Part shown: positions 27,485 through 35,702 of the stretch, piece after piece
Layout: the number at the start of each line of letters is the position of its first letter
Numbering within the stretch: position 1 is the first letter of the stretch
From: Solirubrobacter phytolaccae
Lineage (GTDB): Bacteria; Actinomycetota; Thermoleophilia; Solirubrobacterales; Solirubrobacteraceae
Assembly: GCF_027587195.1 (NCBI RefSeq)
Contig: NZ_JAPDDP010000029.1
Span: 1 to 64,000, forward strand
Direction of reading: 5' to 3'
DNA: 64,000 nt
Translations under genes and position numbers: made by a program
The notes under the pieces: generated by a model
Database searches by the model: none
The model's input: only the letters and a program-made list of their open reading frames with translations
Told to the model about the DNA's origin: nothing

Positions 27485-27892
27485 ATGGTCGTTCCGCTCC
27501 TCGCCGCTCCCACCCTGATGCTCGCCGTGACCGCCGTCGAACGCCGCGCCGGCCCGGCCGCCGCGGGGGTGATCGCGGCGGCGCCCCTGTCGATCGCGGT
27601 GATCGTGCTTGCTCTGGGTGCCGAGGGTCCCGCCGTCGCGGCGAGCGCCGGCGCGCACGTGGTCGCGCAGGTCGCGTTCGCGCTGGCCTTCGCGCTCGTG
27701 ATCGTCCGGCGCGGTGCGCTCGTCGGGCTGGCCGCGGCGTCATCAGCGTTCGTGGCCGTCTCGCTGCTCGTCGCGCTCGTCCCCCTCTGGCTGGCCACCG
27801 CCACCGCGGTGCCCGTCCTCTTTTTATCGTCCTGGGAACATAAAGCCCCAGGTCCTTTATCTTCCCGGGAACCTAAACGTCCAGGACGTTAA
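27485..27892 (+). CDS. N-terminal half of a membrane protein interrupted by palindromic repeats
   Basis: About 135 residues with four hydrophobic segments from the ATG at 27485 (GAAGG upstream). AGPAAAGVIAAAPLSIAVIVLALG resembles LGPAAAGIVAAFPSLSATFALLVA in the following ORF, so the original protein had two homologous halves. From 27821 the frame enters a 78-bp repeat block, reads WEHKAPGPLSSREPKRPGR and stops at 27890-27892. The next ORF is in the same frame. No family recognised; probably under LysR control. Confidence 0.55.
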   Translation: MVVPLLAAPTLMLAVTAVERRAGPAAAGVIAAAPLSIAVIVLALGAEGPAVAASAGAHVVAQVAFALAFALVIVRRGALVGLAAASSAFVAVSLLVALVPLWLATATAVPVLFLSSWEHKAPGPLSSREPKRPGR

Positions 27893-27900
27893 ACTTCCGG
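27823..27900. repeat. Tandem 33-bp palindromic repeat inside a membrane-protein gene
   Basis: Two 33-bp units (27823-27855 and 27856-27888) match at 25 of 33 positions, and a third, decaying copy starts at 27889. Each holds a near-palindrome of the form TTTA-n2-TTCCCGGGAA-n2-TAAA and a second one centred on CCAGG (AACGTCC-A-GGACGTT in the second unit). The block is unlike the flanking GC-rich coding DNA and carries the in-frame TAA. It looks inserted. Confidence 0.65.
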
Positions 27901-27928
27901 CGAGCCCGTCGACGCGCGGGTCGGCGCC

Positions 27929-28240
27929 GTGATCGTGTTCGGGATCGTCGGCGTGTCGCTGGTCACGGCCGACCTGCTCGGGCCGGCGGCGGCCGGGATC
28001 GTCGCCGCGTTCCCGTCGCTCAGCGCGACGTTCGCGCTGCTGGTCGCGCGGGCGCGCGGGGTGGACGCGGCGGCGTCGGCGCTCGGCGGGCTCGTCGTCG
28101 GGCTGCGCGGCTACTTCGCGTTCTGCCTGGTCGTGGCCGGCACCGGGTGGGTCGCGCTGGGCGTCTTGGCGGCCGTGGCGATGAATTGCGGACTCGGGCG
28201 CCGTCTGAGCTTGCATGGCACTTCCCGAGATCGTCACTGA
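27929..28240 (+). CDS. C-terminal half of the interrupted membrane protein
   Basis: 103 residues from GTG at 27929. Coding character runs back in frame to about 27899 (GEPVDARVGAV), directly after the repeat block. It contains about three hydrophobic segments (VFGIVGVSLVTADLLGPAAAG, then SATFALLVARA and YFAFCLVVAGTGWVALGVL) and mirrors the first half. It may be a separate translated unit or the remnant of one inactivated gene. It overlaps the start of the DUF899 gene by 26 bp. Confidence 0.5.
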   Translation: MIVFGIVGVSLVTADLLGPAAAGIVAAFPSLSATFALLVARARGVDAAASALGGLVVGLRGYFAFCLVVAGTGWVALGVLAAVAMNCGLGRRLSLHGTSRDRH

Positions 28241-28853
28241 GCACGAATGGCGGGCGGCGAACGCCGCGCTGAACGCGAAGGAGAAGGCCGCGACGCGGGA
28301 GCGGGACGCGCTTGCGGCTGAGCGCCGGCGTCAACCGATGACGCCGTTCGCCACGGACTTCGTGTTCAACGGCGAGCTGTCGCTGCTCGACTTGTTCGAG
28401 GGCCGGCGGCAGCTGATCCTCTATCACTTCTGGTTCCCGGAGGACGGCGAGGCCTGCGGTGGCTGCACGATGTTCACGGACCAGGTCTCCGAGCTCGCGC
28501 ACCTGCACGCGCGCGATGTGTCGTTCGCGCTCGTCTCGCGCGCCTCGCAGGAGCGGATCGCGGCCTACAAGGCGCGGATGGGCTGGTCCGAGATCCCGTG
28601 GTACACGGACGAGCTCGCGTTCCAGGAGGCGTGCGGGACGACGGAGTACTTCCGGCTCCAGGTCTTCCTGCGCGACGAGGACCGCGTCTACCTGACCTAC
28701 GAGACGACCTCGCGTGGGGTGGAGGCGCTGGGCTCGGTCTGGACCTTCCTCGACCTGACGCCCTTCGGGCGCCAGGAGGAGTGGGAGGACACGCCGCCTG
28801 GCCGGCCGCAGTCGCCGCCGTACCAGTGGTGGCGCAAGAAGGGCGAGTACTAG
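28215..28853 (+). CDS. DUF899 family thioredoxin-like protein
   Basis: 212 residues. The signature EDGEACGGCTMFTDQVSELAHLHARDVSFALVSRA is typical of DUF899, a thioredoxin-fold family with a conserved Cys pair (CGGC) of unknown catalytic role. WYTDELAFQEACGTTEYF and the LTPFGRQEEWEDTPPGRPQSPPYQWWRKKGEY end are also characteristic. It shares a CTAG stop with the convergent GNAT gene. Confidence 0.82.
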   Translation: MALPEIVTEHEWRAANAALNAKEKAATRERDALAAERRRQPMTPFATDFVFNGELSLLDLFEGRRQLILYHFWFPEDGEACGGCTMFTDQVSELAHLHARDVSFALVSRASQERIAAYKARMGWSEIPWYTDELAFQEACGTTEYFRLQVFLRDEDRVYLTYETTSRGVEALGSVWTFLDLTPFGRQEEWEDTPPGRPQSPPYQWWRKKGEY

Positions 28854-29299
28854 GTGAGCTTCTGACCCAGGAACAGGGTGCGGCCGGGCGGCTTCGGCTC
28901 GACCTTGAAGCCGAGGCTGGAGTAGAGCCCGATCGCGCCCGTGTTGGTCTCGTTGACGTCGAGCTCGATCCGCTTGCAGCCGCGCGCGCGGGCGCGGTCG
29001 ATCGCGGTCTGGACGAGCGCCTTGCCCAGGCCGGTGCCGCGCGCGGAGTCGCGCACGTAGACGTCCTCCAGCCAGCAGTCCTCGGTGCCCGTCCAGGCGG
29101 AGAGCCGGAAGCGCAGCTGCGCGAGGCCGTCGGTGCCGGCGAGCAGGAACACCGTGTTCGGGTCCTCGAGCAGCTTCGCGGCGGTCGTCCGGAACGTCTC
29201 GTCGGACGGCGTCGTCGAGTCCCACCAGTCGCGGAAGGCAGCCAGCAGCGCGGTGACGGTCTCCAGGTCCTCAGGCCCGGCGGTGCGGATCTCCGGCAC
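28850..29299 (-). CDS. GNAT-family N-acetyltransferase
   Basis: 149 residues. The acetyl-CoA motif reads DVYVRDSARGTGLGKALVQTAIDRARARG, and the C-terminal ETNTGAIGLYSSLGFKVEPK is the usual GNAT end. Substrate unknown. It lies directly after the PPOX gene on the same strand (stop of that gene at 29300), so the two are probably co-transcribed. Confidence 0.85.
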   Translation of the reverse strand: MPEIRTAGPEDLETVTALLAAFRDWWDSTTPSDETFRTTAAKLLEDPNTVFLLAGTDGLAQLRFRLSAWTGTEDCWLEDVYVRDSARGTGLGKALVQTAIDRARARGCKRIELDVNETNTGAIGLYSSLGFKVEPKPPGRTLFLGQKLT

Positions 29300-29719
29300 C
29301 TAGAACCCCCGGACCTTCGTGATCGCGATGTCGACGGTGGTGCTGTACTCCTGCGCGAATCGCTCGGGCGTCATCTTCAGATTGTCGAGGCCGCTCTGGT
29401 ACTTCTCGACGTAGGCGGTGTGCTCGTGGGCCGGCTCGACCTCGCCGAGGACGGTCGCACGGCCGTTGAGGACGACGACGTCGCCGCCCGTCTCCGTGCC
29501 GCGGAAGTTGAGCGACACCTTCGGGTTCTCCTGCAGGGTGCGCACGCGCAGGCTGCCCGGCAGCGTGTAGATCCGGACGGTCTCGGCGCCGTCCCAGATG
29601 AACCACACCGGGTTCGGGACCGGCTGCCCGCCCGGCGTGACCGTCGTCAGCCAGACGACCTCGTCCTCGGTGAGATGCTGCGCGACTCGCTTCCCGAAGT
29701 CCGTGCTCTCGTCGATCAT
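29300..29719 (-). CDS. PPOX-class F420-dependent oxidoreductase (Rv3369-like)
   Basis: 139 residues with the split beta-barrel signature: TVTPGGQPVPNPVWFIWDG, RTLQENPKVSLNFRG and EKYQSGLDNLKMTPERFAQEY. The family matches small F420-binding oxidoreductases of actinobacteria; FMN use is possible. It reduces an unknown substrate. A TACGAT hexamer lies 6 nt before the ATG. Confidence 0.78.
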   Translation of the reverse strand: MIDESTDFGKRVAQHLTEDEVVWLTTVTPGGQPVPNPVWFIWDGAETVRIYTLPGSLRVRTLQENPKVSLNFRGTETGGDVVVLNGRATVLGEVEPAHEHTAYVEKYQSGLDNLKMTPERFAQEYSTTVDIAITKVRGF

Positions 29720-29731
29720 GCCCCGATCGTA
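29720..29731 (-). promoter_or_regulatory. TACGAT hexamer 6 nt before the PPOX start
   Basis: On the minus strand TACGAT (29726-29731) stands 6 nt before the ATG at 29719, the same spacing as at other leaderless-like starts here. Confidence 0.4.
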
Positions 29732-29740
29732 TTGAGGCGG

Positions 29741-31432
29741 CTACTTCCGCTTCTGCCGCGCCGTGTAGCTCTTGCCCTTGCGCACGACCTTGTTGATCTT
29801 CTTGACTTGGTCGCGCACCGTGACCGTGCCCTGCGTCACCTTCGTCACCGTGCGATCGCAGTAGTCCGTCACGAGCCACTTCGTGCCGCGCACGGTCGCC
29901 GCGCTGTATTTGCCCTGCGTGCGGAACGCGCCCTTGCCGTCGCCCCACAGCTTGCGGGTCTTCTTCTTCGCCGCCGCCGAGGACGCCGTCTTCTTGGCCT
30001 TCGTGCAGCTGAGCTGCTCGGTGAGCGTCAACGTCGTCAGCGGCCGCGCGCCCTTCGTCTGGCTGATCTTGAAGATGCCGTCGAAGAACTTCGCCTTCCC
30101 GCCCTGCCCGGCGGCCGTCAGCTCGATCGTGCCCTTGCGCGCGTCCACCTCGGTCCCGACCGGCAACAGCCCGGCGGTCTTCAGGTCCACGTACCGGTTG
30201 GTCCTCGGCAGCTTGACCTTGACCGTGCCCTTCACGGGCTCCGCGTTGACCGTGGTGCCGGCGACGGGTGTGGCCACCGGCGTGGCGGTGGGAGTCGGCG
30301 TCGGGGTGGGCGGCGGCTGCTGCGGCGGGGCCGTCGAGTTCAGGAACGACATGAAGCCGTTGAGCGTGTCCGACGTGACCACGAGGTCCGGCTGCCCGTC
30401 CCGGTTGAAGTCCGCGGTCGCAGGGAAGTACGCGCGTTCGAGCGGCAGCGACGTGTCCAGCGTGGTCCCGCCGGACAGGACCGTCACGACGCCGGCCGCG
30501 TTGCCGGTGACCGCGATGTCGGGAGTGCCGTTTCTGTCGAAGTCCGCGGTCGCCATCCCGAGCGGCCCCGCGGGGATGGGCACGATCGGGCCCGCGTCGA
30601 AGCCGTTGTTGGCCGCGTTCCGATACAGGAGCGTCACCGTGCTCGGGTCGCCGCCGCGCGTGCTGACGGCGACGTCGGTGCGGCCGTCACGGTTGAAGTC
30701 CGCGGCCACGACGCCGCTCGGCGTCGCGCCCACAGGGACCGTCGTCTCGGTCGTGAACGCCGTGCGGCCGGGGTTGCGGAGCAGGATCGACACGCTGTTG
30801 GAAGCCTCGTTCGCGACCGCCACGTCGAGGGCGCCGTCGGCGTTGAAGTCGGCGAGCGTGAGCTGACGCGCGCTCGAGCCGACCGTCGTGATCTCCTGGT
30901 TGGAGAACGTCCCGTCGCCCTGCCCGCGGAGGACGTTGAGGCCCTGGCTGCTGAAGTTCGTGGCCACGAGGTCGACGAACCCGTCGCCATTGACCTCGCC
31001 GACGGCGATCGCGCTCCCCTGGCCGCTGAGCCCGACGGATTGTCCGACGGTGAACCCGCCCGCTGGGTTACGCAGGAAGATCAGCACCGAGTTGAAGACG
31101 AAGTTCGCCACCGCGATGTCGTTCAGGCCGTCACGGTTGAAGTCGGCGGACACGCCGAAGTTCGGGCCGGAACCGACGCCGGTGCTGTACGGCGATCCCG
31201 CTTCCTGCACAAAGCCACCGGTGGGCTGGCGCAGATACACGTTCATCGTGCTGCCCGTGCCATTGATCACGGCCACGTCCGGGAACCCGTCGCCATTGAA
31301 GTCGTTCGCGACGACGCCGTACGCGGCGTTGCCGGCGGGGAACGGAGAGCCGAGCTCGGTCGTGAAGACGCTCGCGGAGGCGCTCGCGGGAAGCGCCAGC
31401 ACAACGACGGCGGACAGCAGCAGACGCTTCAT
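29741..31432 (-). CDS. Secreted FG-GAP/VCBS-repeat protein with FecR-like C-terminal domain
   Basis: 563 residues from the ATG at 31432, with a signal peptide MKRLLLSAVVVLALPASASA. At least seven FG-GAP-type repeats (DFNGDGFPDVAV, DFNRDGLNDIAV, DFNADGALDVAV, DFDRNGTPDIAV and others) form a beta-propeller with calcium-binding loops. A TPTPTPT linker leads to a C-terminal domain (PVKGTVKVKLPRTNRYVDLK, LPVGTEVDARKGTIEL and GRKSY-like basic tail) seen in many exported proteins of this group and related to FecR folds. Likely surface or matrix protein. Confidence 0.8.
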   Translation of the reverse strand: MKRLLLSAVVVLALPASASASVFTTELGSPFPAGNAAYGVVANDFNGDGFPDVAVINGTGSTMNVYLRQPTGGFVQEAGSPYSTGVGSGPNFGVSADFNRDGLNDIAVANFVFNSVLIFLRNPAGGFTVGQSVGLSGQGSAIAVGEVNGDGFVDLVATNFSSQGLNVLRGQGDGTFSNQEITTVGSSARQLTLADFNADGALDVAVANEASNSVSILLRNPGRTAFTTETTVPVGATPSGVVAADFNRDGRTDVAVSTRGGDPSTVTLLYRNAANNGFDAGPIVPIPAGPLGMATADFDRNGTPDIAVTGNAAGVVTVLSGGTTLDTSLPLERAYFPATADFNRDGQPDLVVTSDTLNGFMSFLNSTAPPQQPPPTPTPTPTATPVATPVAGTTVNAEPVKGTVKVKLPRTNRYVDLKTAGLLPVGTEVDARKGTIELTAAGQGGKAKFFDGIFKISQTKGARPLTTLTLTEQLSCTKAKKTASSAAAKKKTRKLWGDGKGAFRTQGKYSAATVRGTKWLVTDYCDRTVTKVTQGTVTVRDQVKKINKVVRKGKSYTARQKRK

Positions 31433-31463
31433 CGGTCGATTCTCTCGCATCCTGAGTGAGGAC

Positions 31464-31475
31464 TAGCCTGGTCGA
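31464..31475 (+). promoter_or_regulatory. TAGCCT hexamer 6 nt before the cupin gene
   Basis: TAGCCT (31464-31469) stands 6 nt before ATG 31476. The region 31433-31475 is shared with the divergent FG-GAP gene. Confidence 0.4.
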
Positions 31476-32012
31476 ATGGACGAGGCGCAGATGGAACAGT
31501 CGGAATACGGACGAGTTGCGGCGACCGAAGGCTGGTTCACGGTCAACGTCAGGGATTCGGCCTGGGTGCGTAGCGAGTACTTCGGCGACGCGTGCATCTT
31601 CGAGGGCGGCGTCGGCTTCCCGCAGATCGGCTACACGCTCTGCGTCCTCCAGCCCGGCCAGCCGAACGGCATGTACCACCGCGAGGGCAACCAGGAGGAC
31701 TTCCTCGTGCTGCAGGGCGAGTGCCTGCTGATCGTCGAGGGCCAGGAGCGCCGACTGCAGGCCTGGGACTTCTTCCACTCGCCGCCGGGTTGCGACCACA
31801 TCCTCGTCGGCGCGGGCGACGGTCCGTGCCTCGTGTTCGCGATCGGCGCGCGCGTGAACGGCGACGAGACGCTCTACGTGCGTGACGAGACGGCGCTCAA
31901 GCACGGCGCGGGTCCGGAGCAGGACACGCCGGACAACAAGGTCGCGTACGCGCCGTTCCCGAAGTGGGTCAGCGGCCCGCCGGAGTCGTTCGCCGGGCTG
32001 CCGTTCGCCTAG
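31476..32012 (+). CDS. Cupin-domain protein
   Basis: 178 residues. The cupin motifs are recognisable: GMYHREGNQEDFLVLQGECLLIVEGQE and FFHSPPGCDHILVGAGDGPCLVFAIGAR. It has conserved His and Glu/Gln at usual metal positions (H-x3-E replaced by HREGNQED). The family covers dioxygenases, isomerases and binding proteins; the reaction here is unknown. It is monocistronic and appears leaderless. Confidence 0.8.
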   Translation: MDEAQMEQSEYGRVAATEGWFTVNVRDSAWVRSEYFGDACIFEGGVGFPQIGYTLCVLQPGQPNGMYHREGNQEDFLVLQGECLLIVEGQERRLQAWDFFHSPPGCDHILVGAGDGPCLVFAIGARVNGDETLYVRDETALKHGAGPEQDTPDNKVAYAPFPKWVSGPPESFAGLPFA

Positions 32013-32153
32013 CTCGATGCACCAGTTGTCGGCACGCTGACCTCGGAACGCCCACGACGGGGGAGAGAATCCCTGGAGATCGCCTATAGGGCACATGCGA
32101 TCGCTTGCAGCGAGCCCCGTTGGCCAAGACATTGAGCCGGGAGACGATCCGAG

Positions 32154-33053
32154 TTGAGACCGGTTCACACTGTTGTCGCTACCGCCTTGGCGCTGGCGAG
32201 CTTTTTCGTCGCGGCCAGCCCTGGGCACGCTGACACCTACTGGGTTCGACAATGCGTCGGTGGACAGACGAGTCCGGCGTTCTGGGCGCCTGTCTCCGGA
32301 GCCGCTCCAGTCACGGGGGTGTTCTACGCCACGAACGCGTGCGATGTGACCAATGGCGGCGTCTTCGGGTTCATCGTCCAAGGTCCCGTCCGCGAGTACT
32401 CGACGCTCCCCCAAGGCACGCAGGTCGCGCTGCAGTTCACGGCGCCGGACTCGACCTGGGTCGCGGGCGTCGCGGCGACGGCCTATTCACAAGCGGGACC
32501 GGTCGGCCGTCAGTTCGCGGCACAGCTGTGGAACCCGGACACCGGCTCCACCCTCGCCCAGCTGGCGGCGACGGCGGTGCCAGCGTGGATCCCGTTCGAA
32601 GTGGCGTTCACGCCGAGCATTCGTGTCGCGGCGGGGCTGCGGTGTCTGAACCCGTCCGGTTGCTTGATCGGCAACCTGGCCGTCGGACCGAGCATGTCCG
32701 AGCGCATGCATCTGAGGGAAGTCAGGTTCGGGATCGAGGATCCCGACCCGCCGGTCATTTCCGGAAGTGCAACTACCTCGCCAGAGTGGCGTTCGAGCGG
32801 GACGGACAACTTCGACTTCGCTGCGACAGACAACATCGGGATCCAGGAACTGCGCATTCGAGTCGATGGCATTGATGCCGCCGCGTCGCGCATCCCCTGC
32901 TACGACGCTGCGTCGAACGTCGAGTCTCGCCCATGCGCCGGATTCAACTCCACGGCAAAAGCGGTTGTGCAGCTGGCTGCTCTGTCGAACGGACGACACG
33001 TGGTCACGGTCGAGGCGCGCGACCCCGGCGGGCTCGCGACAACACGGACCTAG
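32154..33053 (+). CDS. Exported Ig-like protein, 5' part of a gene interrupted by TAG
   Basis: 299 residues from a TTG start with GGGAG upstream and a signal peptide ending HADTYWVRQ. Several Cys residues mark a lectin-like or beta-sandwich N-terminal domain (VRQCVGGQTSPAFWAP, ACDVTNGGVFGF), then a DPDPPVISG Ig-like module. A TAG at 33051-33053 ends it, but the same frame continues without a break (VIRVDRAAPGAPRELGLTASDG) into the next feature. GC content here is slightly lower than in neighbours. Function unknown. Confidence 0.6.
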   Translation: MRPVHTVVATALALASFFVAASPGHADTYWVRQCVGGQTSPAFWAPVSGAAPVTGVFYATNACDVTNGGVFGFIVQGPVREYSTLPQGTQVALQFTAPDSTWVAGVAATAYSQAGPVGRQFAAQLWNPDTGSTLAQLAATAVPAWIPFEVAFTPSIRVAAGLRCLNPSGCLIGNLAVGPSMSERMHLREVRFGIEDPDPPVISGSATTSPEWRSSGTDNFDFAATDNIGIQELRIRVDGIDAAASRIPCYDAASNVESRPCAGFNSTAKAVVQLAALSNGRHVVTVEARDPGGLATTRT

Positions 33054-34382
33054 GTCATCCGCGTCGATCGAGCAGCGCCCGGGGCGCCTCGTGAGCTCGG
33101 ACTGACCGCCAGCGACGGTTGGCGTCGCGACAACCGATTCGAGATCACATGGGCCAGACCTCCAGAGAGCGATGAAGCATCGCCCTTGGCCGGCAACGAG
33201 TACGAGTTTTGCCCCTCGACGAACTCGGCGTACGACAGCGCAGGGTGCGTTCGGACAAGGAGCAGCTTCGACGCCACCCGCGCAAAAGACGACGTGAGTG
33301 TTCCCGCTGAGGGAGCGTGGCGGCTGCGTGTCGCGCACCGCGATGCGGCTGCCAACACCGACCTTGCCAACTCGACGTCACCGGGGCCGCTGAGATTCGA
33401 CGCTACGCCTCCATCAGGGGAGTTCGAGCCGTTCGATCCTCGCGACCCCTCTCGGATTTGGCTGCGGGCGTCGGACGCGACGTCCGGCGTGGCGCGAGTG
33501 GAGATCGAGGCCCGGAGCGACGGGGAGACGGCGTGGCACACGCTCAAAGTCGACGGGGATGCCGGAAGCTATTCGGCCGTGCTCGACGATGCGCTGTACC
33601 CGCGCGGAAGCTACGAGGTGCGCGCTCGCGTGTTCGATCGTGCCGAGAACGAGCGCTCGATCATGCAAACGGCTCAGGGCACGCCGCTGCGCGTCGCGTT
33701 GCCGGTGCGGGTCGAGACGCGGATGGACGCCGGACGTGCCACGAAGATTCGTACGAACAAGCGCGGCAAGCCGAAGTACAAGCAGGTGCTGGACGCGCGG
33801 CCGGTGGTCGCGTTCGGGCGGACCACGACGGTCTCGGGGAAGGTGACGGACCCGGCCGGCAATCCGCGGGCGGGCGTGGTCGTCGACGTGCTCGAGCGCG
33901 TGGACGCTCCGGCACGGCCGTGGCAGGCGATCGGGACCGTCCAGACGAACGCCGCCGGGATGTTTACGTTCAAGGTGTCCAAGGGCGCTTCGTGGACGCT
34001 CCGGTTCAGCTACGGCGGGAGCCCGACGACGCAACCCGCGAGCAAGGAGGTCGAGCTGCGGGTGCGGGCAGCGGCGACGATCGCTCCGGACCGGCGCGTG
34101 CGGCGCAATGGCGATGAGGTCGTGTTCAGGGGACGCGTCCGTTCGGGGCCGGTCCCCGAGGCGGGCAAGCTCGTCACGCTCCAGGCGCTCACGCGGCGGG
34201 GATGGACGACGTTCGGCAATGCGCGAGCGAGGGCCAAAGACGGACGGTGGAGCTACCGGTACCGGTTCACCGGCACGACCGTTCGCTCTCGGTACACGTT
34301 CCGCGTCGTGGTGCCGGCGGAATCCGGATATCCATATGCGCGAGGGGCGTCGAAGACGACGCGGGTGATCGTGAACCCCTGA
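33054..34382 (+). CDS. Exported Ig-like protein, 3' part of the TAG-interrupted gene
   Basis: The frame continues from 33054; the first possible restart is TTG at 33186. Residues include further Ig-like modules (GVARVEIEARSDG, SYEVRARVFDRAEN) and a C-terminal pair of beta domains, TTTVSGKVTDPAGNPRAGVVV and RVRRNGDEVVFRGRVRSGP, typical of exported proteins with carboxypeptidase-regulatory or Ig folds. With the upstream part it makes a 743-codon frame, including the TAG codon. Without read-through, this part lacks a signal peptide and would not be exported. Confidence 0.5.
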   Translation, partial: VIRVDRAAPGAPRELGLTASDGWRRDNRFEITWARPPESDEASPLAGNEYEFCPSTNSAYDSAGCVRTRSSFDATRAKDDVSVPAEGAWRLRVAHRDAAANTDLANSTSPGPLRFDATPPSGEFEPFDPRDPSRIWLRASDATSGVARVEIEARSDGETAWHTLKVDGDAGSYSAVLDDALYPRGSYEVRARVFDRAENERSIMQTAQGTPLRVALPVRVETRMDAGRATKIRTNKRGKPKYKQVLDARPVVAFGRTTTVSGKVTDPAGNPRAGVVVDVLERVDAPARPWQAIGTVQTNAAGMFTFKVSKGASWTLRFSYGGSPTTQPASKEVELRVRAAATIAPDRRVRRNGDEVVFRGRVRSGPVPEAGKLVTLQALTRRGWTTFGNARARAKDGRWSYRYRFTGTTVRSRYTFRVVVPAESGYPYARGASKTTRVIVNP

Positions 34383-34430
34383 CGGAGCGCGTTGATCTGG
34401 CCAACAGGTTCCGCTGCGATCATCGGACCT

Positions 34431-34955
34431 ATGGACGACGACACGCCGAAGAGCTTCGAGGACGCGCTGCGCGAGATCGCCGACGAGGTGCAGCGCGGTT
34501 TCCAGCGCTTCCAGGCCGGTGACTTCGAGGACGTCGCGCGCACGTACGGCGTCGATGCGGACCGCGCGAAGCAGTTCGTGGACAACGCGGGTGAGTGGCT
34601 GCGCGCCCAGGCCGAGAACCTTGGTGGGATGCCGGGCACGCCGTCCGCGCCGACTCCGGCGTCGAGCCCGGGTCAGTCGCAGCCGGCGGGCAACTGGACG
34701 GACCCGCTGAGCGGGGCCGGGCCGGACCCGTTGGACCGGCCGACCGACGAGCAGGGCCGCGCGCTCGCCGCGCTGGACTCCGGGCGCTGGACGATCGAAC
34801 CCGGCACGTCGATGCTGACGTCGCACGGGGAGGGTCCCGGTCCGCGCGACGCGCTCGGGCTGGTGCGCGAGCTGCGCGTGCGGGACTGGATCGACGCCGA
34901 GGGCGAAGTGACGATGGTCGGCGCGGCCGCGCTGCGGCGCTGGCTGGACGCCTGA
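34431..34955 (+). CDS. Protein of unknown function
   Basis: 174 residues from the ATG at 34431. The N-terminal ~60 residues are charged and helical (FEDALREIADEVQRGFQRFQAG, VARTYGVDADRAKQFVDNAGEWLRAQ). A Pro/Ser/Ala-rich linker follows, then a compact C-terminal domain (ALDSGRWTIEPGTSML, VRELRVRDWIDAEGEVTMVGAAALRRWLDA). No signal peptide and no recognised family. A hairpin terminator separates it from the convergent gene. Confidence 0.5.
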   Translation: MDDDTPKSFEDALREIADEVQRGFQRFQAGDFEDVARTYGVDADRAKQFVDNAGEWLRAQAENLGGMPGTPSAPTPASSPGQSQPAGNWTDPLSGAGPDPLDRPTDEQGRALAALDSGRWTIEPGTSMLTSHGEGPGPRDALGLVRELRVRDWIDAEGEVTMVGAAALRRWLDA

Positions 34956-34963
34956 CGCTGAGT

Positions 34964-34989
34964 CGGCCCGCCGCACACGTGGCGGGCCG
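34964..34989. terminator. Bidirectional hairpin between convergent genes
   Basis: CGGCCCGCC (34964-34972) and GGCGGGCCG (34981-34989) pair perfectly around an 8-nt loop. It lies between the stops of genes at 34955 and 34999, so it may serve both. No T-run follows. Confidence 0.5.
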
Positions 34990-34998
34990 GCAGCACTC

Positions 34999-35661
34999 CT
35001 AGCGGGCGGGCTTGCCCGTCTCCTTGGGCTTGTCCTTGTCGCGGCCGTTGGCGTTGCCGCGCGGAGCTTCGTCGCGCTTGCCCCGCGGGGCGTCGTCGGA
35101 CTTGCCGCGCGGACGGTCGGTCACCGGCTTCGGCGGCGCGGGATGGTGCGGCTTGCCCGGCTTCGGCTTGTGCGGCTTCGGCTTCTTGGCCTTGGGCGTG
35201 TTGAGCTCGGCGCAAAGCACGAGCTCGCCCGGCGCGCCGTTCGCGCCCGCGCGGAACACGCCGACGAAGTAGCGCTGCGTCTTGTCGACGCTGAACGACT
35301 TCGAGCGCGCGGTGGCGTTGCCCACGCCGGAGCGCGAGGTCCGCAGCGTGCGGTACTTCCAGCCCGGCACATCGGTCCCGGCCGGAGCGTCCGCGGCGCA
35401 CGCCGACGGCGCCGACTGGAGCCGGTAGACGTACGTGGTCCGCGACGCGAGCCGGCGCACGTGCACGCTGAGCTTGTCCTCCCGCTTGCCGTCGACCAGC
35501 TGGACCTTGCCGAACTTGCCCGTGACGTAGTCGCCGTCGGCGCCGGCGTACTCGAACGTCCCCTTGTAGACCTTGGCTTTCGAGGGCTTGGGCTTGGCGA
35601 GCGCCGCCCCCGGCGCGGCGAGCACCGAGCCCGCCGCGAGCAACGCGATCAATCGGTTCAT
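34999..35661 (-). CDS. Secreted protein with basic low-complexity tail
   Basis: 220 residues with a signal peptide (MNRLIALLAAGSVLAAPGAALA). Residues 25-150 are beta-rich (VYKGTFEYAGADGDYVTGKFGKV, KLSVHVRRLASRTTYVYRLQ, YFVGVFRAGANGAPGELVLCAELN), like a small CHRD or SOD-like sandwich with a Cys pair. The C-terminal ~70 residues are Lys/Pro/Arg-rich with DAPRGK repeats, likely to bind polyanions at the wall. Function unknown. Confidence 0.55.
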   Translation of the reverse strand: MNRLIALLAAGSVLAAPGAALAKPKPSKAKVYKGTFEYAGADGDYVTGKFGKVQLVDGKREDKLSVHVRRLASRTTYVYRLQSAPSACAADAPAGTDVPGWKYRTLRTSRSGVGNATARSKSFSVDKTQRYFVGVFRAGANGAPGELVLCAELNTPKAKKPKPHKPKPGKPHHPAPPKPVTDRPRGKSDDAPRGKRDEAPRGNANGRDKDKPKETGKPAR

Positions 35662-35702
35662 GTGACCGGCAACGTGAGGTCCGCGGGTCGGTTGGGTTCA
35701 AT

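Noticed and set aside
28598-31459. 953-codon open frame on the plus strand
   Set aside because: Antisense to GNAT, PPOX and FG-GAP genes, all of which have clear families. Composition is Arg/Ala/Val-rich with no fold.
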